NCBI RefSeq assembly: GCF_000003815.2
Contig: NC_049996.1
Coordinates: 6,846,896 to 6,898,646 of the forward strand
Direction of reading: 5' to 3'
Length of the DNA: 51,751 nucleotides
Source of the DNA: Branchiostoma floridae
Lineage: Eukaryota; Chordata; Leptocardii; Amphioxiformes; Branchiostomatidae
The translations under genes and the position numbers were made by a program. The notes beneath the pieces were generated by a model. That model was given only the letters and a program-made list of their open reading frames with translations. It was not told where the DNA came from and searched no databases. This document shows, one piece after another, positions 34,190 to 46,900 of the stretch; position 1 is the stretch's first letter; each line of letters starts with the position of its first letter.

Positions 34190-37100
34190 TTTGATCCAGA
34201 TAAGGAGTTTTCCCTGGATCTTTTAATAATCCATCTTAAGTTTGTCCTAAACTGAAGAATAATGAATTTTAACATTTTTTTGTTCTCGTTCGGATTGGAA
34301 AATATTGTAATTATTTTTTATTCCGCTGGGAGGCGCCCTTGATACATGGCTACATTAGAGGTTGTTCAGGCCATAATCGTCGTACATTGTACGTAAATTG
34401 TACGTTGTATATCCACTTGTTTCCTTGAATAAGCCATTGGTCATGTGTTTGCATTGAATATGATAAAACTGTTTTTTTGCGAAATTGATTGATCTAATGA
34501 TATGAGGCTCACAATGTTGATTTGCAACGTATTTTAATCAGAATTGGTTGTTTCACTTGTATGTTTTATGATTCACTTTCTTCTTGTAACGTTACATTAT
34601 AGTTAATTGTTTATCCCTTGCAATTAAGCCTACGGGTATGAATTGTCCAATAAACTAATTTTAAAGAGAACAAATGGTACCAACTTTGCATACTTGTGAC
34701 CATCTCTCATTTGCATATTTGTGAACCGCTACATTCCACAACTTGGAAAGGATCATCTTGCTTGGTCAAACTTGTACTATTTGACCTGTTTAACGCCCGT
34801 TTTAGGAGGTAAGCGGCTGTCAGTTTTCGTCCTATGTTTTCCTGACCATTATGAAGAAGAATTTATGAAAAGTAGTAGTAACGTAATGCCAAAATTCACC
34901 CTTTTCTCCAATGCAAGCCATGTGATGACGTCACACGTATCTCACCCAGTTGTCAGCTGTTTGTTTGTTATTGTGTAACCTCTATGAAGATATTTGATGG
35001 ACGTCAGGGCTCAGAATACTTTTTTCCGTATACCTGCACCACTCTGAATTTAGGAGGATCATTGTTCAGGAACCATTGCTATTTTTTTTTTCTTTTATGA
35101 ACAGTCAATGCAGCTAATAACAATCCATATAACGTTAGCTACATTAAAATGCATTGGCATAATACCGGTCATAAGCCTTATACCGGTCGATTAAAAATAG
35201 TGGAACTTAAAGAGATCTACACATGCAACAATAGCTATTTCTAAGGTATGCACACTTCAGACATCTAGGTGTCCAATACATCATTTACAAAGCATCGATT
35301 ACAATGCATTCGAAGACAACAAGGCCAAAAGTTTTCAGGTCATTTTCGGGGCAGGCGAGCTCGTCGTGGGACAAACACACTGTCACGTTCATCGCCAGAT
35401 TTGTAGATAATAATCACATGTGCTCACGGCACAAGACGAGCATGATTCAACAGCAATCTTGAATTTCTTTTGGTGACCTACAACTCGTGTGAAAGTGTGA
35501 AGAACCGTTGCATTATCGCCCGGATCTACGGCTGAATGGGTCAAATTGAACGTACGCCGCCATTTTTAATGCTACGGCCAGCAGTAAAGTTTTACGTCAT
35601 AGCGGTTGTGACGGACCAAATTAAATGAAAATTCTTGTCAGTATACGCCCATTTTCTCATGACTTTTTGTATGCTCATGCAGATTTTTGTTTTGTGCAAC
35701 TACTAACAGGAAAGAAAGGAACAACAGAGGATGTATAAAGGTACATAGCGGCAGGTAATTGTGCCGTGTTTCGTTCGACCGGTATAGTGCACCCCCTTCC
35801 AACCACGCGCCCGTTCTCCGTGTAATTCCGCGGTGTGTTCCAATTACGATATTCATGTTTTTAGCAGGACCAGAGAGACAAAATAATTTACACAGAAGAA
35901 GTGGCAAAGGTAAGCTGTAACAGCAACATGTAACTGGAGAAAATGATGCGTTGATCATTTACCAAATTAGCATTGCTTGAGAAATTGCAGTAAACCGACC
36001 GGTATTATGCCAATGGATGTTATAGGACATTTGTTTGAAACACAGTAACGTTACATAGACCATTGCAGCACAGCTCTAATTTTACCTGCACTATTATATT
36101 AAACCTACATATGCAGGTGGTACAATTCGAGCCCTGGTTGACTTGGACATTATTCATTGCATGTAAATAATTGTTCATACATCATCAGATATATAATATC
36201 ATCACATGAAAGTGTGCTATATAAAGTTTTACAGCCTTTAAAGATCTACCAGTGCTCTGGGTGCAGTGAATGTAGCTTTCCGCTAAACACCTCAAACGGC
36301 TATAATAATGTAATATATAATCGTTATATATACAGATGAAAACAAAAATTGGAGACAGCCCTGCACTGAGCTTAATTAAAGTAAAATAAGACAATTTGAA
36401 TAAAAAGACATCTTTTCAACAATACAAATATTTATTGTACCAACCACAGACAAATTGTACAAGTCAGTCACACCAAATTTGTGGTTCTCATATTTGCACA
36501 TACAAAGATCATGACCCACCAAACCAAACCAAACTTATACTTACTACATTGTACATGTACCATAATTTAGGAAAAAGCCCCCAATTATCATATTTGGGCA
36601 CATGGACCATTAATCGCGACATATTTTTCCAACAATCACAACAAGACAACAAGATTTTTTTTCAAAATCCACCACACCTTCACATTTTTACCATCAAATT
36701 CTTGTGGATGCAACATCTTTACAGTCCAGTAAATAACAATGTGGGTACATTTTCCATTGCACCCAGACTATAATTTTTTCATAAATGATCTAAGGATATT
36801 ATAATATATCAATATTACATACATAAGAGATTACTTTGATTATTTTCAGCAACCAGCTCCAGGTGCAGTGTCTCTACATTACTGTGGTTATTTACTTTTT
36901 TTCAAGCTGAAAACTTCTTATTTCTTTATGTTTTGTATTTTTTATCTTAACCCTGACTTTTTGCAATTAAATTCCGTTTAGCTCGAGATCTGTTGCTCCA
37001 TATTTTTTTCTAAAAAAGAAATACAAGAACCAACATATCAAAATAGTATGGCCTATTAGAAGCAACAATAAATATTGATTCATCACAGGATTTGTTGGAT

Positions 37101-37940
37101 ATCTGGTTAACAATATTTGCATCAGAATTATGGCAGTTGTAATTTTAAGATTTTGTTTCACACAACCAAATTGAATATATAGTACTGTAACAATATATTT
37201 GAATATCATACTCAAATATACAAGTTTCACAGATCGTTCATACAGTCAAAACCGGGTACTAGACAATTGCAACAAACAACCTCCAGTTCCAAACCACATG
37301 AAACAGTCCCATCCAATTTTACATATATTACACCCTGTTCTTATAAGCAACCACTTGTCGTAAGCATTTTTGTTCAGTTTGATACCCGGCATTGCTTACA
37401 CAGCGCCATGCAAAAAAGAAATGCGAAGTCACTAAAAATGGAGTGAATGGACACCAGTTTGGGATTCCGTGCAATTGACCAAAGTGTGCGTTAATCCACT
37501 GTGCAATTTACTTGCAGTTAGTTACTGTATAAAATTTTGCATTGTAATATCATCAGTATCAGCATTATGATTTCATCTTTTTTTTTTTAATAAATCTGAA
37601 GTAGATTCTTTTAAGTGCTAATTTGATCGTTTTGTTGCCCGTTAAACTTAACATTGGAAAATCCCTGGCGGACCAAGGAATTGACAGAACAAAGTTACCC
37701 GAGAATGCTATAATAATTGATATTCAATTTCATTTTGTGTCATATTTCCTATTAAGGCTAAGCCTTTTTAATTTAGAACTGCACAAGTTTATAAACCATT
37801 GAGAATCAGCTAATATTTTCATATTTTTACGTGGATATTTATTTGTATAAATTGCAACCGCTAAAAGTTGCTCTACAAACTATCATCTCTTCAAACATTT
37901 CTCTTTTGAGAGTATACACCAAGATAAAAACTACTCAGGG
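34190..37940. other. 3' UTR of the GPCR and non-coding DNA
   Basis: AATAAA at 34649-34654 is the first good poly(A) signal, giving a 3' UTR of about 480 bp. Beyond it I find only short frames without recognisable products. A TGACGTCA palindrome (CRE-type site) lies at about 34925. Confidence 0.5.
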
Positions 37941-37941
37941 T

Positions 37942-38458
37942 TTAAAGGGACATAATGTAAAAAATAAAGTCACTATTTTCGGTCATTTTTCTACATTATG
38001 AGTTGAGTCTATCTTATTACACTGCACAAGAATATTCACGACGTACGGATACGACTTTGTTGCGAGGTGAGGACGTCTTGAAATATGCGCACTTCCCTCC
38101 GCCGCTTGAGTTGCCCGCCATCTTATCCAAATCCCCGGCGAACCAAAGTGCGCTTTAGAACGCGTTCGGTGGTTTGCTCGAATCGTTACTGAAGTTTGTT
38201 GAAAGTCCCGCTAAGCTCCAAAGATCTGCGACCGCGACGGTTGATTCGGAAATCTACAGCCGGCTTACTTCCGGTAGGCTACCCGGAAGTAAGAGAATTT
38301 GGTCGTGGCTTACGCTGGCTTTGTTAATTAGCGCTAGAAATGTGATAAAATGACGCAGATATGTTGGGAAGAAGTTACAAATGTCAATCTAACTGGTGAT
38401 TTTTAAGTTCAGAACATTTGAAATTTTGGCGCCAAATTTCTACATTATGTCCCTTTAA
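37942..38458. mobile_element. TTAA-flanked foldback element (piggyBac-like MITE)
   Basis: TTAA (37942-37945) is followed by AGGGACATAATGTA, and the right end reads TACATTATGTCCCT followed by TTAA (38455-38458). A TTAA target duplication is the hallmark of piggyBac transposition. The 509-bp interior is non-coding and includes a hairpin TTACTTCCGGT/ACCCGGAAGTAA. Confidence 0.75.
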
Positions 38459-39550
38459 CACTTAGTTTTCTAAAATTCACTTGTCCTATCGGGCAATTAT
38501 GTGAAAAATTTACTTGCCCAAAACAACTTTTCATTTCCCAAACATTAAATAGGAAAAACAAACATATTTCCATGCATTTTCACTTCCATCAATGGAATTC
38601 TTTTATCATTGGCTCTATTTTTCTGTGTCGACCAATTCTTGATGCCCGGCTGTGAAAAGTTAAACAAGTAACCTTATTTCAAAATCTCACTTATGAAAAA
38701 TCTTACTTAAGCCCATTGGGCAAGTGGGATAGAACAACATTGCACTTGTCCAATCAGCACTTTACTTTCCAGGACAATCGTGATAGTGGACTTGTCCAAC
38801 CCTGCTACTGATGAAACTGTTTACAGTTCACCAGGATTTAGTGTTTTTATACAAACCTTAACAATTTATTAACAATTGAAATTATTCCATTTTCCAAAAA
38901 TTGGCTTTGAGTTAATAACACAGAGCCTGAATTTTTCAGCATGCAAAGCTTTTGATAAAATTTATATTTCAATGTCAAGCAAGTTATTTTTCTGCAAATG
39001 ATCTATTGATAGAAATTCTAATTGCACATATGTTTACTTTCTACTGTGCACCTCATGTTTATTTTTCAATTTACAATCAAAAAGTAAATTTCTCAGTCTA
39101 TGAATCAGACCCTTACTCTCAGTTTAGTTATTGAGGAGTGTTTTCATGTTCAAATTAAGATAAATCACTTAATTTGTTTCTAAACCTAAATAGAAAAATC
39201 CTCTACCCTTAATTTGCCTTCAGTTTTTATCATCATATTCACAAACTGGCACTATGCCCTTGCAAAGAAGAAAAATATCTGTAACTTTTGTAAACATGTG
39301 CCCTCATACTATACAGACAAATTCTGCCAACTTTATCTGAAAATTCAGATCTTGTCACTATGTCAGATCACTGTACTAGTACAGGATACATGTACATACT
39401 TTCTCAGGATTGTACTTTGAAATAAATTTTTCCCTAACAGAAGGCCTTTAATTAAATAACTGGTTACATGTAGGAGTTTTCTGGTAATGTGATACTGACT
39501 TAAAGATTAAATATTTAGCAGGTATAAAAGTTGTACCCTAATAGGTAAAT
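38459..39550. other. Non-coding stretch
   Basis: No gene seen. 38480-38800 has several variants of ACTTGTCC and GGGCAAGT in both orientations, suggesting a decayed repeat. Confidence 0.5.
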
Positions 39551-39762
39551 TACTGTAAATGCAGAAACTTTCGCGGTGGTTTAATATTTGCGTTTTTGCG
39601 TTGGCCACGTTACCCCAAACTTAAAACCACCGCGAAAATTTTTCCACGGCAGTAAGAGACTACAGTGCATGGTGCTACCCCAAACTTGAAACCACCGAAA
39701 AAAAGTTTTTTTCCCCGCTACCGCGAAATTAAATCCCTGCAAAATTAAATGCATTTACAGTA
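39551..39762. mobile_element. MITE, family TACTGTAAATGC, copy 1
   Basis: Starts TACTGTAAATGCAGAAAC, ends AAATGCATTTACAGTA. Subterminal TTCGCGGTGG and CCGCGAAATTAAAT blocks are shared with copies at 39806-39952 and 47619-47830. It is flanked by TA, a common mariner-type target. Non-coding. Confidence 0.85.
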
Positions 39763-39805
39763 TCTGTACTCCTCTCTACAAACTCTGTAACAACTATATT
39801 TTTAT

Positions 39806-39952
39806 TACTGTAAATGCAGAAATGTTCGCGGTGGATTAATGTTCGGATTAATTTTTTTATTATGACATATATATATTAGATTGCAGTCTATTGTGTAACC
39901 TTTTTCCCGCTACGGCGAAATTAAATCCCCGCGAACTTAAATACATACAATA
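39806..39952. mobile_element. MITE, family TACTGTAAATGC, copy 2 (decayed right end)
   Basis: Starts TACTGTAAATGCAGAAATGT then TCGCGGTGGATTAATGTTCG. The right side retains CCCGCTACGGCGAAATTAAA and CCCCGCGAAC but the terminal ATTTACAGTA has degenerated. It lies only 43 bp after copy 1. Confidence 0.75.
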
Positions 39953-40189
39953 TTTGATATATTAGGTAAGTCCTCTCTGATGGAATGTAAACCAATGTTT
40001 ATATTGATATTAATTAAGAAGAGCCCACGGAGGTCCCATGTTTAAGAAGAGCCTATTAAGCTTATTAAACTTACACTTTTGTTGTTATTATATTTCAGCC
40101 ATACATAGTATGGTGAAATATATTGTATTCGTAATGTTTCTTTCTTTCTTTCTTTCTTCTTTCTCCTGTCAAATCTTCAAAGTGATTCA

Positions 40190-40915
40190 TCTCCGCCGTT
40201 CCTGGACCGAATGACCTGAAATTTGACACAGGGGTAGAATGGGCCAATACCTTGATGCTTTTTTCTCAGTTTTTTCATATCTGCCTCTAAAATGATTTTA
40301 TTGAGATTTTTTGGTCAATTTTAGACCAAAACTGTATATTTTGGCCCCTGTACCCTGGTATTACAACCAAATGAGCTGAAATTTGACAGAGATGTGCCTT
40401 GATAATGCCCCCATATAAATTCGATAACACTTTTGGTGTACAGTACAACAAAATGCTTATTTTTGCGATTTTTTGACCAATTTTTGACCAAAAAAGGACA
40501 CTTTTGGCCCCTGTACCCTGGTATTACAACCAAATGAGCTGAAATTTGACAGAGATGTGCCTTGATAATGCCCCCATATAAATTCAATAACACTTTTGGT
40601 GTACAGTGCAACAAAATGCTTATTTTTGCGATTTTTTGACCAATTTTTGACCAAAAAAGGACACTTTTGGCTCCTGTACCTTGGTATTGCAACCGAATGA
40701 GCTGAAAATTGACACAGATGTGCCTTGATAATCCCTTCATATAAATTCAATAACACTTTTGGTGTACAGTGCAACAAAATGCTTATTTTTGCGATTTTTT
40801 GCCAATTTTTGACCAAAAAAGGACACTTTTGGCTCCTGTACCCTGGTATTACAATTAAATGACCTGAAATTTGGTATAGATAGGCATTAAATACTTGGTA
40901 ACAAGATTCAAGTAA
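40190..40915. repeat. 163-bp tandem array, about four units
   Basis: GGC(C/T)CCTGTACCCTGGTATT recurs at 40343, 40506, 40669 and 40831, an interval of 163, 163 and 162 bp. Each unit has AATGAGCTGAAATTTGACAG and TGCTTATTTTTGCGATTTTT. The sequence before the array (CTTTC repeats, then CCGTTCCTGGACCGAATGAC) and more divergent units at 43650-43880 belong to the same family. The minus-strand frames through it are repeat-derived. Confidence 0.92.
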
Positions 40916-42265
40916 AATTTTTGACATAAACAACTTTAAAATGATTAATTTTGGCACTTTTCTGAGGGGAAATTTGTTTTCTTTTGGCCTCCTGACGTGA
41001 CCTTCGGTGACCCCGCACAGAGCCACACCTGTGCGCGTCAGCCGGAGAGTTAATTGAATCAAAGACCTAGCCAATCAGCGAAGAGGAGGCCAAAGGCTAA
41101 TTAATATTCATAAGCGGGGCCTCATGATCCCGTATATAGCAGTGTTCCCGCCAGGGGGAGCGAAGCCCGCCTAAGGCTCTCGCATTTTAGACTATTCAGA
41201 AGGCTTTATATTGTATCAGTTCTTAGGGGCATATCTATGATAATCGCAGCAGTCACTTAACTTCTCTTCGGGAGTTTAGCGTAACACTATTTCAGGTCAA
41301 ACCGTCAAAGGCAACTAAAAACAAACTTTAACGTTACTGAGTTCAACAGTACTTATAACTTGTTATCCGAAGTTGAAACGCTAGCGATGGTATTTTCCTC
41401 TGCGCTGTTAGCTCCGTGCGACTGTTGTTGACGGTCTTATAACGGTATATTTTGCACCCCTGTACCCTGGTATGAGTAACATTTGGTATAGATAGGCATA
41501 AGATAGTTGGTAAATGATCCAAGTAAAATTTTTGGCANNNNNNNNNNNNNNNNNNNNNNNNNNNNNNNNNNNNNNNNNNNNNNNNNNNNNNNNNNNNNNN
41601 NNNNNNNNNNNNNNNNNNNNNNNNNNNNNNNNNNNNNAGCACTTTTTTTAGGGGAAATTGGTTTTCTTTCGTTCTCCATGCCATGACCTTTCGGACGTTC
41701 ACCCCACAGAGCCGACATCTGCACCTGCGTCTAGCCGGCAGGAAGAGTTAATTCAATTAATGGTTCAGCCAATCAGCAAAGAGGAAAGCGAAGGCTAATT
41801 AATATTCATAAACGGGACCACACAATACGTTAACTTGAAGACTCAGGCCGTACAGACTTCTCGCCAGGATTTTTTCAAAGCGTCGGACACTGAGGGGTCC
41901 GGGGGCCGCCGAATGTCCCTGGCGGGGTCCAGGGGCAGGGCCACTGTGTGGGGGACCCAGGTGGGCGAAGCCCCCCCGGAAGCTCTTGCATTTTAGACTA
42001 TTGAGAAGGCTTCTTTTATCAGTTTTTTTAGGGCCATATCTACGATAATCGTAGCAGTCACTTACTTCTCTTCAGCAGTTTGACTTTAAAATATTTCGGG
42101 TCAAAGCTTCAAAGACAACTAAAACCTCATAAACAACAAACTTTACTTAGCTCAACAGTATACAAAAATATTGTACGGGTTGCCATCCTTAGTTGAAGCG
42201 CTTATTTATAGCGCTAGTATCTTCGCTGCGCCGTTAGCCGCCGTGCGACTTTTGTTGACGGTCTG
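40831..42265. repeat. Local direct duplication, copies A and B
   Basis: Copy A (about 40831-41436) and copy B (about 41440-42265) share, in the same order, GTACCCTGGTAT, ATTTGGTATAGATAGGCAT, GCTAATTAATATTCATAA, GCATTTTAGACTATT, AGCAGTCACTTA and TTGTTGACGGTCT. Copy B contains a 100-N gap and an additional G/C-rich stretch around 41890-41980. No protein is encoded. Confidence 0.85.
41538..41637. other. Assembly gap (100 N)
   Basis: A run of exactly 100 N inside copy B of the local duplication, probably an arbitrary-length placeholder caused by the repeats. Confidence 0.99.
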
Positions 42266-43988
42266 ATATCCCTACGTCGCCGCCTCGCTGATATTCCCAC
42301 GGACATGTTTCAAGAAAAATACCCAGCAAAAAACGCTGTTCTGCGTCAAATTCTATTCTATAAAACATGTGGGACTCAGTGTTACAGTCTAAATATTTTG
42401 TAGAAGCGCCGCTGTGGGAAAGAAGGTCCAAGCAATGTAAAACATCACGTAGCATGAAGTTCGCTGTCAACTGGCACACAGCACATGACTGTTTGAAACT
42501 CTAAGTCTAATCAACAGCCGTGTTTGATTGATAGCCGGCGGTCCTTTGATGAAGTCGGCGAAAGGTGCGTTAGTTAGAAAATCTGCGTTTAGTTTTGATA
42601 CGTAATTATAAGTTAGACAGTGGCGAGAATGATTATTTTCTCATCAATATTTCTCTTCAGAATTATTTGAACTTCATTGTACATCTAAACAATTGGCTTA
42701 CCTGTGCAATGTTTATATGATTAATGATCAGTGTACTGAAATCATGTGTAACGTATGGCTCCTAGTCAATAGATCAGCATTTTCTATATAGTGACCACCT
42801 GTCTATAGTGGCCACATTTCCTAGTGCTGTTGTTGTTTGACATAAACTTTGAACATTTAAATTGTAAGTAACTTTAAACTGCCAGAGTTTCAGCCCAATA
42901 AAACACTCTCAGCGCCAGGGTATGAACAGACTGACCAGACAGACGAAAATAAATCCTCGAACAAGGTTCAATCGTATCTTCCGGGTCTGGCAGGAAGTTG
43001 TTAAACTAAAATAAGAATACGCTCGATGGCTGATTGCATACAAAGTAAAACAGTTTAACAGTTTTACAGCTTGAAGAAAACAAAAGCTCCTACAGTACCT
43101 GCACCTGCTTGATAATTATTAAATCGTATGCCCCACTTGAATAAAAAAAGTTCACTGCAATAATAAATGTACCCACATCACAAGGAGCTTATACTTTTTT
43201 AAACTTACACCTAGTTATTGTACTGAAAATTGTTAATGACATTACATGAAGTCATTCAACAATTTTCAGTCATGATGAAAATTTTCTGAATGGAAGGTGT
43301 GATTATTGTCATTTTCTGAAAAATAGAAGCAAGCTCTGTTTTTACCTGGAATCAATTCACAATACCAGTCCACTTTGGGGGATAATGTACTGTTAAGAGG
43401 ATGTTCCATTTTTGCGCAGGGGTCATTTGGAACAGTCCAATGTTGCGTGGGAAGGGGTATGGCTGAAATATGCTGTATTTGCTCTTAAGCAAATGTCGGC
43501 CTTTCTAGTATTTCAATCCATTTTTCATTTTTAGGCAAAATTGGCATCGGGGTAGGGATAGCAAATACCTACATGTACTCGTTGATTTTTTTTTTTACTT
43601 TTTTGATAGAGGCCTTAAATTAAGAAGATATTTGAATTAAGATTTTTGGTCATTTTTACCAAAAATATATATTTTGTGCCCAAGTGGTATTACAACATAA
43701 TGACCTGAAAAATTTGGTACAGAGGTGCATTGGACTTCATCAATACACACACAAATCACTTCAAAAATAAGTTATTTGGGGATATTTGGCCAATTTTTTA
43801 ACAATAAACATATTATATTTTTGCCTCTTGCCTTCATGTATTAGAACCAAATGATCTAAAATTTGGTATAAAGGTATTAATGACCACGCAACCAAGACTC
43901 GGTCGCTTCATTCTGTGGTTATAGGAACTGGCCATGAATTATGGCACCGTATACACCTCAGGGCGGGTCATTAACCCTATACTATCCT
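42266..43988. other. Non-coding stretch beyond the NHL gene
   Basis: No gene recognised. It holds a 49-bp hairpin (43222-43270) and decayed units of the GTATTACAACCAAATGACC repeat family between 43640 and 43880. Confidence 0.5.
43222..43270. repeat. Strong hairpin
   Basis: ACTGAAAATTGTTAATGAC (43222-43240) pairs with GTCATTCAACAATTTTCAGT (43251-43270), an almost perfect 19-bp stem with a 10-base loop. It may be a tiny foldback element or a structured RNA. Confidence 0.6.
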
Positions 43989-46900
43989 TTAATATTTGGG
44001 GAAAATAGTGACCGCATGAAACCCCTCACTGCTCACAACAAGCTGCCCCTCTCTACTTGTAGCAACATGCTCGGGGCGTCTGATTTTAACGATAGTACGG
44101 ATATAATCTCCGTCAGCTGTGAACATCACCACCCGATTGTTGCCGTAATCAGCGACAATGATGCGACCCAAACTGTCCACGCAGATGCCTCGAGGTGATA
44201 TAAGATGGTTGCCCAGGACGCCATCGCCTTTACTTATACGTCCGAAGCAGGATTGGTACTTTCCATCCTTGTCGTGCTTGAACACAAGATGGCTTTCCTT
44301 GTCTGTGATGAAGATGTTCCCTTTCTTGTCCACTGCAATAGAGTGTGGCCACTTTAGAAATATCGTTTCTCGCTTTGCAAAACGTTGCATTCTGCACGAA
44401 TCTTTCCCAAACCGCCCAACTATCCCATTCTTCCATTTACGTCTTTTTGTTGTGATGATAATACTATTGGAAAGGGTATCCAAGGCAGTCCCTGTGACCA
44501 TCTGTAGCTCCAATCCACACCTATACTTGGCAAGAATATACCCTTCCCTGCTGTAGTGGTTGATGTTAAAAGGATTTTTTGTTTTGGTGGTGTATTTACT
44601 CTCCATAACCACCCACAGAGTATCATGATTGTGGTCAATCGATATTTGCTTTGGTTTCATGGTAGTGGAGAAACTACGCAGGAAAACCCCCTTCATGCTG
44701 AAGACTTGGATCCGTTTGTTTCCAGTGTCGCTAACAAGTATGTCGCTTGTTGAGGACACTGCTAGTCCTCCCACCACGTTGAACTTGCCGTAGTTTTTCT
44801 GTTTTTTACCTGTTTTTCCAAACCCGCCAATTGTGATACTTGTGTCTACCTCAGTCTGCTGAAGTCCCAACCCTACATAGACAACAAGTTGTAAAGCATA
44901 AAAAAATAATAACTTTATTCTACTGAGAAAGCTTGAGCCTTTATTTACTAATAGCTTTGTGATGTTGCAAGTATGAAATTCCCACCAGTTCCCAAGTTAT
45001 GGAATTATGATATATAATTATAGTATTTTCTCATTAGTTATGCATTAGTTAGGTCTTCATTAGCATCATTGATATCAATCGACATTCAAGCTCTCTATGC
45101 GACAATTTTGAGAAACTATCTGGAAAGTAGTTTGCTGCAGCGTTTATTATACAGTCTATACAATCCCTAACCAGTGTGGTCCTGCTACATGTAGATAACT
45201 TCGTATTATTGCACCACCCGGATAATTGCACGAAATACGCTGGCAAATGGGGTGTGCAATTAAACGGCATCTACTGTATACAATCGCTAAGCTCTACTGT
45301 TCCGTCTGGGAACCTTGACGACGTTAACGTCTGGAATCGTCCAAATTTTGTACGAGAGTGCTGATTGGCCCCTTGAGCTCATTAACTGACATCACCACCA
45401 AATGGTTTGAATGTGCAGTTCTCTCCAGACGGGTAGCAGAAGTGAACATATGGAGCAAAAAACTACCCAGATGCATATGGTACCAAGGCTAGGAATGCAG
45501 TGGATTTGTAAACTTTCATCATTATTGATGCAAATTAACTGTTGATTTGCATATTGTGTGTCACATACCAAAATTCATTATGATCCATCAACAAGTTCTT
45601 GAATTATTCTCCTCTAAAGTTTGAAATGATATTGGGCCCTGCAGTTCCAAAAATGTGGCTACTAGTAGTGGGCCCAAACTCACAGCACGTCTTACTTTCC
45701 ACCCCAAGAGCTACATTTGTATCTACCACTCAAAAATCATGACCACAGCATGTCCAGAACACAAGATATCCAAAGCAGTGCCTAAGGAAGCCGCTAGGGG
45801 CCCATCATCGAACTTCGTTTTCCTAACCTTTACTCACCTACCAAGTATCATCACGATCTATCCAAGGCTTCTTGAGTTATGCTGTCCACAGATAGACAGA
45901 TGAACATGTCTAAGATATAACCTTCTTGACAAAAATGATGATTTGCTAGTTGATCTGCTGGATAAATATATAAATGAAATGAAATAAGTACCACTTGCGG
46001 TCTTAAGGATGGGTGGGTTGGTACCATTGGTGATTGTAGGTTCTGTAATCATGATGAAGGTACTCGAGTTGCCGGATCCTTGCACATGCATGGGTGTAAC
46101 CTATATGTGAAAAAATACAAATTGTAGCAATAAGCACCTGGTTCACTGTTTGAAGTGCACAGTGCAGTGTGATGCATCGTGGGTTACTGTCCAGGGCTCG
46201 AAATACCACCAGCATATGCAGGTTAGTGCAGGTAAAATTGGAGCTGTGCAGGTATTTCTGGTGTCTACCTGCACCTAACCTGCACTGGTCCATGTACTGG
46301 GTTTTATAGATAAATGTCTTATGAGTACTAAGGAGGATATGGATTGTTATTAGCTGCATTGACTGTTACCACTTATAAAGTATAACAGGAGAAATAGCTA
46401 TAGTTCCTGAACAATTTTAGTATGCTCCATACTTCCTAAATCCATAGTGGTGCAGGTAAAATTTGTCTGGAGCAGGTAATTTTCAATGTTACCTGCACCA
46501 GTGCAGGTATGCTGAAAAAAGTATTTTGAGCCCTGCTGTCAAAGTTCAAAGTTGAAAGCCCCTGAACATTAACAAAAAAGCACTGAGGATATATTTTACA
46601 GCAAGGTATAAGTATTCTGATGCCTACCGTTTTGTTATTATTATAATAAAATGAAAAGAAAATGAATGGTGTGAGTAAAATTTGTCCAAGGATGCAGAAC
46701 AGCTTTTTCTTCTAAGGCCATGATGTTGATATGATTTTATGTTTGACATCCTCTGGGAACCCCAAAACTAAATGCAAGCATGTGAATAAAAAAAAGTTTG
46801 GTCCCAAAACAAGCTTTCATTTTGAAATTTATGTGGTCAGGAAGGTTGACCATTAACCAAACAAAATGGAATACCGAACAATTGATTTTTCATTTTTTTT

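Noticed and set aside
34921-34936. CRE palindrome TGACGTCA downstream of the GPCR
   Set aside because: An isolated 8-bp site about 700 bp beyond the stop codon has no supporting context.
40321-41074. Minus-strand frames with repeated Lys-Cys-Pro-Phe-Leu-Val-Lys-Asn-Trp motifs
   Set aside because: They follow the 163-bp tandem repeat and have no recognisable domain; the frames shift between units.
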